Assembly (NCBI GenBank): GCA_024220525.1 | Contig: JAMYWO010000227.1 | Span: forward strand, 1 to 64,000 | From: Cochliopodium minus | Lineage: Eukaryota; Discosea; Himatismenida; Cochliopodiidae | Direction of reading: 5' to 3' | Length of the DNA stretch: 64,000 nucleotides | Shown: piece after piece, positions 9,601 to 18,706 of the stretch | How positions within the stretch are numbered: the stretch's first letter is position 1 | Layout: each line of letters opens with the position of its first letter | Notes under the pieces: generated by a model | The model's input: only the letters and a program-made list of their open reading frames with translations | What the model was told of the DNA's origin: nothing | Database searches by the model: none | Translations under genes and position numbers: made by a program

Positions 9601-10945
9601 AAATCTGCAAAAATCCATAGATCAACATATTTTCACTTTAAATTTTTATTTAGTAAATATTGAAAAAAAAATATTTTTTTTTTAACCTGAGATGATGTTC
9701 GTATTTGATAAACTCTACCAAAAGAGCTTCTGTTCCACCGAGTCTAACAAACTCCAAAAGAAAAGAGACATCACATTTTCTTAGAAAGTTTTTGATGTAA
9801 AGAAAAGTTTTGGGAGAATCATCCAACTTTATTAATTCTATCAAAAGCTTAGGAGTATCTGCCTCTTTCTTTCTTTTCTCCCTTATCTATACAAAGAAAA
9901 AGAAACAAATAAATCTCATTTTTAAAAAGAATTGAATAAAAAATAATACCAATGAACCCCTCAACACTAATTCTTTAGAAACAGTGGCCCAGTGTTTACT
10001 TTTTAAAACTCCGAAATTTTTCTTTTCTTTTGTTGTTTTCTTAAAATGATAAAAAAAAGTAGTTTAATTTAATTTATTTTATTATCGATGAAATTAATGT
10101 TACCAGTTGTGCTTCTTCTAGTCTACCTTTTAACTTTTCTTGATTTTGGTTTCCCAATTTAAGTTGTTCTTCCAACTTCTTTATTTGTTCATTCAAATGG
10201 GAGATCTAGGAATCAATAATTATTTAATTTTTTAAAAATAGAAATCTTTTTTTTTTTACTGTTTCATCTTTTTGGAGGAGAATGGATTCAACATCTTTTT
10301 AAAAATTAATTTAAATTATAATAAAAATTTTTTTTTTTTTATAATAAATTATGTTAGGGTGAAATGGAAATTTCAACAAATAAATTGAATATATATATTA
10401 TTTTTACCAGATTTGTTTGGTTTTTCAAATTTGTGTTGATGTTGATTCATTTTCAAGCACCATTCCTTGAATTCTTTCAAAGAAATGTTAAAAGGAATAT
10501 TAAATAGATGAGATGTGATATGAATATAAAAAAATTACCTTCAAATGAAACAGATTTGTCTTTATTGACATCCAATTGCAAAAATAATTCATCAATAAAC
10601 TTATAAATATCTGTTTTATTGAGTATAAGATTCTTCAATTCAGGAGGCAAGGATTCGATTTGTGTATTCTATCATCAAAAGTAAATTTGATCATTAATTG
10701 AAGTGATTTTAAAATTTTTATACCTTCAATTCCTTATCTTTGGTTATTATGCTATAATAATCTTTCCCCAAACTTTTAAATTGTTTTCTATCAAGAGAAT
10801 TTCCTTTTGAGCAATAATTGTTGAAAACCTGAATTGAATAGCCATAAATAAAAATATAAAAAGTTTGAAAAAAAAATAAATTTACCTTTTGCATTAATTC
10901 CAAATTATTTGGATGTCTGAAACATTTTGCCAAATGAGATCCCAT
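6666..10945 (-). CDS. Formin (FH1-FH2) with N-terminal EF-hand
   Basis: A multi-exon minus-strand gene from the ATG at 10945 to the TAA at 6666-6668, roughly 1,100 residues. In order: a helical EF-hand region with the loop DVNKDKSVSFEEW (about 10600-10440); a coiled coil near 10260-10100 (SHLNEQIKKLEEQLKLGNQN); a GBD/FH3-like armadillo region (9880-9010) with LLEFVRLGGTEALLVEFIKY and LDERLFLRQKLEMY; an FH1 of proline runs (8620-8220); and an FH2 from about 8215 to 6870 whose core reads AISNTMNVSNFPPNR then YGFLIESLPKLSDIKSS, the counterpart of the GN-x-x-N..L-x-K-L-x-D-x-K-S block. Formins nucleate and elongate unbranched actin filaments, with FH1 feeding profilin-actin. The EF-hand implies possible Ca2+ input. 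A clear C-terminal DAD is not obvious. Shares an upstream spacer with Nup107. Confidence 0.88.
8220..8508 (-). repeat. Tandem FH1 mini-exons of the formin
   Basis: Three whole exons of 33, 33 and 30 nt (8476-8508, 8389-8421, 8303-8332) each encode one polyproline run ending in Met-Gly/Glu-Asp-Gly, for example GPPPPPPPMGDG. All have phase-1 borders on both sides and lengths divisible by 3. The flanking exons contribute GPPPPPPIIETNG upstream and GPPPPPGLSPPGM downstream. The units look like products of exon duplication. Confidence 0.85.
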
Positions 10946-11126
10946 CAATTAATGACTGTTTTCCAAAATTTTAAATTTTTTTTTATATTTTTCAATCTAT
11001 AACTTTATAAAATTGACAAAAGAACTTATGGAACATTCTTGTTGAGATTCCTTTCATTTGTAAAAAATGGTTTTTGCTCACAGTAAAAGAGAAAAATATT
11101 AAAATAAAAAATCGTTAATTGTTCAA
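10946..11126. promoter_or_regulatory. Divergent promoter region, formin / Nup107
   Basis: Only 181 bp separate the two ATGs of the divergent genes, so this spacer must contain both start regions. It is AT-rich with several A and T runs. I see no clear TATA-like or other conserved element. Confidence 0.5.
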
Positions 11127-14100
11127 ATGAAGAATATATTTGATCAATTCAAAACAAATTATTTTGATATAGATGAAGATAATGACGATAATTTTGCATC
11201 AATAAGTAATTATAATTTATCTGTGGAGAAAAAAAGGGATAGGGAAGATGATTTATACATCCATCAAACAAATATTGGAAAAAAAGAGGATTTGGTAAAA
11301 AGATATCTTTCATTGACCTATTATGTTTCAAAAATACATATTTTTCAAAATAGTTTCACTCTTGGTTTAGAAATCTTCCAAATCATTCATCACAGATACA
11401 TTCTAATAATGAATTATTGGAAGCAGAATTCTTATGGGAAAGTGAGATAGACAAAAAGGAGATAAATAGCAAGATATCAGAAATATTGATGAAAAATTAT
11501 GAGAATTGTGATAGAACGTAAGTATATTTTTCATTTGTATAAAAGTATAAACACTATATCTCTTTATCATATTTCTTATATCTTTATTAAATTGAAATCA
11601 CTTTAATTATAACGATAAATCAATCATAGTTTGATAGAATTGATGGATATAAGCAAAAAAGAAACGAAAAATGAAAAGAGAGTATCTTTTGATGTGCAGA
11701 AATCGATATTATTACAAGAATATGAGACATGGAGATTATTATACTTGTTATATAGCAATAATTGTTGTTTCACATCTAACAAAGATACAAATCAAATAGA
11801 AAATAAGGAGAAAGGAACAAAATTCTCAAGGAGATACTCATTATACGCAAACTATAACAATTTTGTGAATAATAATGCAGAATATAAGAAAGCCTTCCTA
11901 ATATTAAATTGGCTGGAATCAATAGAAGAATACAAAACAAAGAATGATCCCAAAAAAAATTTCCTCTTCAACAAACCAGAGCTATATTGGGGAGAAACCT
12001 TCAAATCAATCAATAAAAATAGCAATATCGTGAAAACAATAGATTTCGATGCACCAAACAGAGAAACACAAGCACAACTATCAAGATCAGATCAAAAGGA
12101 CGAAGAGAAACTTCTCCTCTCCATCTACAGGCTTCTAAGAGCAGGACAACTGGATGAAGCAATAGAGTTGTGTACTCTTTCAATGCAAAACTGGAGGGCA
12201 GCTACGTTGAGAGGAGGTTTTCTTTACAATGATCCTAACGTTGATCAACCAAAGGACGAAGAAGTTTTTAGCGAGAGAACATTCAAGATGGCTCCTCATA
12301 CAAAGTACGAGACACCAAGTGGCAATCAAGCGGAAAATATCACCATGTGGAGGGAAACTTGTGAGATGATCGCCAACAGTTCCAGCAACACTTACGAAAA
12401 GGCCATTTACTACATTTTGTGTCGTAATAGCGTTGGCTACGGTCAATGTAACGTCCAAAACAAGAATGTCGACGGATCTCTCACTTGGCAAGACATGGTC
12501 TGGGCAAATTACAAATGTAACCCCATGTTGGACCCTCTCAACATTTGCGACACATCTATGAACTTGAAATCCTTCAACAACTCGACTTACTTGCCCAACC
12601 CAAATGATTCTTCAAGCGAAAATGTCTCTTCTCAGCTCGAATTAAGTTTTCCTAAGATTCAGTACTTGTTGATGATTTGGGATATCCCTTCTCTTTTGTC
12701 TTACTTGACCAAGTTCATCCACTCTGTCAAGGACCAACAGTCTATGGAGATCAGACCTCTCCGTAAGTTCATTGCCAATTTGATCATTTTGCTCTCCAGA
12801 ATTGTTGGTGACAAGGTCTTGGACAAAAAGATCATTGTGTCTTCTTACGTTGAACAGCTAATCAAAACAAACCAAATTCCTTTGGTAAAAAATAGTTATT
12901 TTTTTGAATGTTACTATTTAATAATTTGTTCCATAATTTTTATTTCAAATAATACACTTTAAAATCTTTTTAAAATTAGAGTGCAAAATTAAACTTATTT
13001 TACAATTTTATTTCTCTATAAATTTTTTTAGATTAGAATACAAATTAAAACTTATATAACTTATTAATTAATTTTTTTTTGTGGAATATAAAAGTTTTTG
13101 TTAATTTTATTTTTTATAAATTCTCTTTAGGTCCCTCTTTATTGTTCCCAACTTGACAAAGATTTGGCAATTGACCTATTCGCCAAATTCCTCACAGAAA
13201 ATTTTGAAAAGTCAAGGAACCAAGACGAAAAGAGCAGCCACAACAAAAACATCACCAAACAAAAGTTGATGGAGTATGCTAAGATCATCGAGCTAGATCC
13301 TTACTCCATCTCCCAAAAACTCGTCGACGCATCACCCCTAAAGAAGCAAAACATTGGGTTTTTGACTACAAATTCTTTCGTCATTGATTTTTCTTATTTC
13401 AACAAAGAGAAGACTTCGCAGAATGACAATCAGATCCAAGCTGCCGAGTGGATTTGGATCGAGGCAGAGAAAAGTGAGGAGGATCAGATGAAGGCTTTTT
13501 CCCAGACGAATACTGTTGCCAGGTCTTTCATGTTGAATGATCCCCCTTCTTATTTGGAGCTTTCTAGACTTGTTGAGAAGATCCCTTCGTTAGTCAAGCA
13601 AGTCATTACGGAGAAAGCTCACAAAGTTAACAAGAACAATGAGCAGATCCCTGATGAGCTCTCTTTGGAGATGGAGACTTTTCTTTACCTCCAGATTTCA
13701 AAGTGTTTCAACCTTTTCTCAAATTGGATCGAAAAGAGATCGCTTTTTTCGCAGGATTCTTCCCAGTACTTGCTATCTCTTAATTATGAAGAATTGGAGC
13801 AATCTTTTGACTCCCTCATCAATTATTTGGAGTATCACTTGGAGGATCTTGATGAAAGAAATTCTCAATTGTCTCTCATTCAAAGAAAATTGATCCCTAC
13901 TATCCTTTACAGTTATGATCATGTTTACAGATGGTTTGCCAGTGAGTATCAGAAGGATGATGACCACAAACATCTTTCTTGCAAGTTTTTCAAGAAACAT
14001 TTGGAGATTTCTGGCGTTGCTGTTTCTCGTGGTTGGATTCTGAGATGTTTGCATCCTGAAAAGCATATCAAACCCATTTTCAAACATATGCATCATTCTG

Positions 14101-14165
14101 CTTTGCAGATTTTGAAGAATGGTCATTCTGATCCTTTGGATTTTGTTTGTAATCCCGAAAATTAA
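11127..14165 (+). CDS. Nuclear pore protein Nup107/Nup84
   Basis: Four exons: 11127 to about 11295, about 11396-11519, about 11630-12884 and about 13131-14165 (TAA). The product is about 860 residues, close to Nup84/Nup107 length. The diagnostic block is DAPNRETQAQLSRSDQKDEE followed by LLRAGQLDEAIELCTLSMQN and WRAATLRGG, matching the Nup84_Nup107 family. The next part has a long alpha-helical solenoid with YLLMIWDIPSLLSYLTKF and VPLYCSQLDKDLAIDLFAKF. Nup107 is part of the Y-complex (outer ring) of the nuclear pore. The N-terminal 150 residues are low-complexity and AT-rich in codon choice, while codons from about 12070 on are visibly richer in C and G. The first intron acceptor was chosen at the CACAG near 11395 because the nearer AG breaks frame. 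Confidence 0.9.
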
Positions 14166-14206
14166 AATTTTTAATTTTTTATTTATAAATTCAAAATCAA
14201 AAGTGT

Positions 14207-14416
14207 TTATTCTTTTAATTTTTTGAGTTTTTTGGTCAAGTGATTCTCTTTAAAAACTTTATTTTCCCAGTTAAAATCGTTTAACCATTCAAATCCTTTT
14301 TGATTCATTCCATAGTAGTTGCAACACTTTCTTGAAAGTTTAATATAAAAAGAGGAACATATCTCAAAGTTTTTTCTTGTTTTTAACGAATCAAAATTGA
14401 TCAATTTATTGATCAA
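14207..14416 (-). CDS. Small hypothetical protein
   Basis: An intact 69-codon frame, Lys/Asn-rich with three Cys, no recognised domain and no signal peptide. It lies between the Nup107 stop and the ankyrin gene start, which is on the other strand only 43 bp away. Its first codons lie in an inverted repeat (14393-14420). It may be a real small gene or a chance frame in AT-rich DNA. Confidence 0.3.
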   Translation of the reverse strand: MINKLINFDSLKTRKNFEICSSFYIKLSRKCCNYYGMNQKGFEWLNDFNWENKVFKENHLTKKLKKLKE

Positions 14417-14420
14417 TTTT
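14393..14420. repeat. Inverted repeat (12-bp arms, 4-bp loop)
   Basis: The arm AAAATTGATCAA and its reverse complement flank TTTA. It sits between divergent open frames, about 40 bp before the ankyrin gene ATG, and could be a stem-loop or a dyad site for a regulator. Confidence 0.6.
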
Positions 14421-14458
14421 GATGAAATAAAAAAAAATTGAGGATTATTTAGTTCAAT

Positions 14459-16439
14459 ATGATATCAATGGAATTGGGATTTGATAAATTTGAATTCCTC
14501 ATTGAATTACAAGAGTTAAAGGATGAATTTGAGGAGATATCTCATTTTGGAGAAGAAAAATTAAAGGAAGCATTGGTTAAAAAAGATTTGTCCACTCTTC
14601 GAGGTATATCAAATTATTTTTGAATAAATCGCCAACAATATCAAATATAGTCATAAATTCAAGTATATTTTGACATTTCTTTCTATTATGATTTTGAAAA
14701 TATTGGTTATATGCTCAAAAGGAAAATTATTTACGATTCCAATATACAATGAAAGTAAATAATTCATATTTTTCAAAAGAATAAATTTTTAAATCTGTTT
14801 ATCTCGATCAAAAATTTAAATGATTTTCAAAAAAAAAAAAATTTGAACAAGATCATTGTGCTCAAATCAATGTTTTTATTGTTTGGCAAAGTTTACAAAC
14901 AAAAAATTTTTTCATTCAACATTTTCATTTTTTTAAAATAGAAATATAATTATTGTTTAAAAGATCAAAAAAATAGAACATTTCTCAATAAAGCATTGAT
15001 GAAAAAAGAAAAAGAATATGAAATTGAAAAAATTAAATTTCTCATAGAATACAAATGTGGTGTGGAAGATGTCGATGATAATTACGAAACCCCTCTTTCA
15101 TTTTTGTTCGAAAAAAAATCAGAATATATAATGAAATTTTTGAAGGAAATTAATTTTGATGTAAATAAAGTATATCATAACGGAAATACGATTTTACATC
15201 TTGCATGTGAAAACAAACCAAGCCTTGAAGTGATTAAATATATGGTTAACGAAAAAGGTGCAGATTTTAACCTCAAAAATAATCAAAATAAGACTGCTTT
15301 CTTGAATGCAATCCAAAATTCCAAAAAAATGGAAGTGATAAAATATTTTGTTGAAGAATTAAGATGTGATGTGAATTATGTGGATTTATACACTAAAAAT
15401 CATTTATTGCATTATTTTTGTGATAGTATTAAAAAATTTCATAATTATGAAATTTTGAAATATTTGGTTGAAATGAAAAGTGAAGTAAACAAAAAAAATG
15501 GAAAAAATGAGATTCCTCTTCACATAGCTTGTAATAGAAATGATAATTATGAGATTATAAAGTATTTAGTTGAACAAAAATCAGAAATAAACTTTAAAAA
15601 TCGTTTAAAAAGTACCCCTTTTGAGCTTCTAATCTTGCGTTCCAATGATGTAAAAATTGTAGAATACCTTCTTGGAAAGACTACTTTTGAAAGCGAAGGA
15701 GAAAGAAAACATATTTTTATAAATTGTTTGTTCAATCCTAATCTTGAAGTTGTCAAATTCTTGTTGGATCAATATGATGATTTTGATTTCAATACTATGA
15801 ATACAAGAAGATACTATTCTCAAATTTTCTAATAATTTTGAAATTCTAAAGTATTTAGTTGAACAAAAAAACTTTGATCTGAAATGGATTAGTCCTAAAG
15901 GAGATTCTCTATTTCGGATATTTTGCAAGTCGTACATTACCTCTTTAAATATTTTCAAATATTTTCTTGAAAAATGTGATTTAGATTTGAATGAAAAGGA
16001 TGAGAAAGGATACTCCCCTCTTTTCGATTTCGTCAACAGAATAAACTTTGAAATTGATCAACTTGAAATATTTTTGGAAGAATTTTTAATTTTTTCTTTG
16101 TCTTGTGGTGCCAATTTTCATTTGGAAATCCATTTGACTAGACATATTGAAACTCCCTTTCTTGCTTTAAAAAAAACATTAGAACATAAAAAGGAAACAC
16201 TCCAATTAGTTGAAAAGATCTTTGAGGATTACGAGAAGGGTGTTCTTTGGAATGTTGATAACCATGGTTTCTTTTCTATTAAAACAAGGAACATCATTTT
16301 TCAATTTTTCATTTCCTTGAAAACGATTTCAAAACAAAAATATTCTATCAAATTCCCCAAATATCTTGTTTACATGATTATCCAAATGATTGTTACGAAT
16401 TATCTTCTTTTTAAAAATGGAAGATCAAAAATAAATTAA
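14459..16439 (+). CDS. Ankyrin-repeat protein with an apparent frameshift
   Basis: Exon 1 (14459 to about 14601) begins MISMELGFDKFEFLIELQEL. A 360-bp intron ends at the AG near 14962, giving D-Q-K-N-R-T-F. About nine ankyrin repeats follow, such as NGNTILHLACENKPSLEVIK and YMVNEKGADFNLKNNQNKTA. Near 15808 the frame shifts by one base: the first frame stops at 15830-15832 while ankyrin coding continues in another frame (SNNFEILKYLVEQKNFDL) to the TAA at 16437-16439. No GT-AG intron fits there, so this is a sequence error in AT-rich DNA or a mutation. The tail KFPKYLVYMIIQMIVTNYLL is hydrophobic and F-box/SOCS-like in look, though I cannot assign it. Ankyrin repeats bind proteins; the partner is unknown. 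Confidence 0.75.
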
Positions 16440-16501
16440 ACTGTGATTTAATTTTTTAAATTTTTTTATTTTTTAAATTTTTTTAATTTTGAATAAAAAA
16501 T

Positions 16502-16876
16502 TCAATATGCGGTGATATTGAAAATATTGATAGTCAATCCTCTTGAAGAATCGATATAAGATACTTGCCCAAATCCTTCTTTCTGTTCCAAAGTCTCCCA
16601 AGCTATACATCCAACCACATAAAAATTGGGATTTGTTTTATTTGAGATTGCAAAATTGGTTATCCCAACAGTACCACAATATCTGCCCTCTCTAACCATA
16701 GTAACTTTCAATCCATTAGACATCGTACAATCAAATTCTACAGTTGAAGAATTAGCTATTGTATGGCAACAAATACCTCCATCGAAATTAGAAGTTGAAA
16801 ATACGCATGCTTTATAGTTTGTTTGGGCCAATATTGATACAACCAACAATAAAAAAATTAAAAAAAGAATTTTCAT
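16502..16876 (-). CDS. Small secreted cysteine-containing protein
   Basis: A single-exon 124-residue protein. MKILFLIFLLLVVSILAQ is a clear signal peptide. The mature part has six Cys, enough for three disulfides, and N-glycosylation sequons (NSS, NKT, NIT). No known family was recognised. A MITE copy begins only 6 bp upstream of the ATG, so its natural leader or promoter has been displaced or includes the element. Confidence 0.7.
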   Translation of the reverse strand: MKILFLIFLLLVVSILAQTNYKACVFSTSNFDGGICCHTIANSSTVEFDCTMSNGLKVTMVREGRYCGTVGITNFAISNKTNPNFYVVGCIAWETLEQKEGFGQVSYIDSSRGLTINIFNITAY

Positions 16877-16882
16877 TTTTGT

Positions 16883-16972
16883 TTAGGGATGTCCAAAAAT
16901 ATTACAACAGTTTGAATTTTGTTAGTAAAAATATTATATCCACTAACAAAGTTGTAATATTTGGACATGTCT
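16883..16972. mobile_element. Tc1/mariner-type MITE, copy 2 (just upstream of a secreted-protein gene)
   Basis: A 90-bp element flanked by TA, in inverted orientation compared with copy 1: it starts GGGATGTCC, ends GGACATGTC, and each end carries TATTACAAC or its complement. Inner ACTAACAA arms are present. Its terminal repeats are the best matched of the three copies, which suggests a recent insertion. Confidence 0.85.
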
Positions 16973-17186
16973 AATTTTCGTTTTTTTTTTTTGAAAGATT
17001 TTAACTATCTTGATTTGATATTTGAAAGAAATTTGAGATTTTATTGTAATATTTGAATTGAAAACACATTAAATGAAGAATATATTTTCTTTGATATGCA
17101 AAAATTAATGTTTGCATAATTTCTTTTCAAAATTCAATTTCATTGATACAGAAGTCTATTGATAGATTAGACCTTGGTGAATCTAT
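16973..17186. other. Intergenic, AT-rich
   Basis: Together with the MITE this is a 310-bp gap between two minus-strand genes. Apart from the element I see no feature. Confidence 0.5.
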
Positions 17187-17961
17187 TCAATTCAATACAT
17201 ATCCTTGGCAACAAATTGAAATATGTGGATTATAATCAGTGGTTGGAATATGTTCAGATCTTTCAATATCAAACCTTAAATCAACCACAAACCAAGTATC
17301 TTTTTAAATCCCATCAAATATAAAAGGAAAATTATCAAAAAAAATATATTTTACCAATATAATAATTCTTATCAAATTCTGAAGGATTTCCCATTTTATG
17401 ATTCACAAATTCTAATTCAACAGTTTTATAATTTCAACAAATAAATTTTTTATCAAACGAATATTGAAATATTTACGTCTAATGTTTTGGATTTCAAAGA
17501 AAATCTTTTTTGCTTTTGCTTTTGGAGGTGGTTTTGCAATCTATATTTGTTTCAAGAATTCATCATCAAAACAAAAATTTTTTTATATTTATTTTACAGT
17601 TATATGAGCACCCACATCAGATAAAGGTGAGAAAATTGATTTAGTTGCTTCTTTCTTCATATTTTTTAACATTTTATTCAAAGAATATGAATTTTTTTCA
17701 ACGAATTTATTGTATTGGTAGATATTTGTAATGACATTGATGGAATCCTCTGAAACAAATTTCTTCCATTTCTCATCTAATTCAATATACCTAATTTGAT
17801 ATCGTATATTATTTAAAGGGGAAAAGTCTTTTTAGAATTTACCAAAATTCATCTTTCTGATTAAGAATGTCCTTGGCAGAATTGATCACACCTTCCAATG
17901 TCATATTATTTTGAAGATAATGAACCAATTGTTGAGGATCATAAATATCTTTTAAATTCAT
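17187..17961 (-). CDS. Putative 2H-phosphoesterase-like protein
   Basis: Five exons spliced on the minus strand, ATG at 17961 and TGA at 17187-17189, about 180 residues. It opens MNLKDIYDPQQLVHYLQNN. The C-terminal part has two H-x-T/S motifs: VGAHITIA, and NPHISICCQGY about 75 residues later, each next to predicted beta strands (KKIFFEIQNI, TWFVVDLRF). Paired H-hydrophobic-T/S-hydrophobic motifs define the 2H phosphoesterase superfamily (LigT, CPDase, AKAP7-like), which act on cyclic phosphates or 2'-5' bonds in RNA. The spacing is on the short side, and there is a Lys/Pro-rich linker (PPPKAKAKK). The assignment is inference from motifs only. Confidence 0.5.
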
Positions 17962-18028
17962 TTTTTTTATTTTCAATTTTAAGGTGTAAAAAAACAAAGA
18001 AAGAACTATTATAGAAACAAATGCAATT

Positions 18029-18600
18029 TAAATAAGAATGTAGTCGTATTCATTCCCAGTGTTGGGAATAGAAACAAATCGGGTTCCTTTTTCGTTTTTT
18101 CCAAACTTTGTCAAAATTATCTTTTTGTATCTTTTTAAAAAAAAAAATTAAAATAATAAATTAAAATTCTTTTTTAAAAAATGAAATATTGAGAAAAAAA
18201 TTCTTCTTACTTTCCTGTTATTAAATAATTGGAATATTTGCAAAGAATATCTCGAAAGTGAACACGTTATCCCCAGTAATAATATCAAAAATCAACAAAT
18301 CTCCATTTCTAAGACCAGAACATAATCATCAGGTGATTATCAAAGAAGGAAATCCTTTTTTTTCAACAAAATTTAAAAATTAAAAAATAAAAAATAAATA
18401 TCTTTATTTGAATTTGTTTCAATTATATTGATAATTTTCTTTTCTACATCTACTTTATAAAGTCTTCCTTTCCCACTTTCTAAAATTAGTGAGAGATATT
18501 ATTTTATTTTTTAATTAAATTATTTTTCATTTATCAACCTGAAATGGATTTTTTTTGAGCGAAAAAAAGCGGAAATCAGACATGTATGTACAGGGGAGGT
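18029..18600 (-). pseudogene. Decayed WD40/beta-propeller gene fragment
   Basis: The minus strand holds scraps of propeller coding in different frames: ESGKGRLYKVDVEKKI, SPDDYVLVL followed after a one-base shift by RNGDLLIFDIITGDNVFTF, then KYSNYLITGK, and a last exon YKKIILTKFGKNEKGT to a TAA at 18029-18031. At least two frame changes separate blocks that read as a single WD repeat, and no start was found. It lies just downstream of the Roco kinase, which also ends in WD40 repeats, but the sequence is not an obvious copy of that end. Sequence error is an alternative. Confidence 0.45.
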
Positions 18601-18706
18601 ATGAGTAAATAAAAAAATATTTTTCAAATTTATTTTGAATAGGTTTAATAAAATAAAAAATAATAAAATTTTTAAATTTTTAATAAAAAAAAAAAGTTTT
18701 TTCGTA

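Noticed and set aside
12180-12491. Minus-strand frame within Nup107
   Set aside because: It lies over the most conserved Nup107 block and has no domain of its own.
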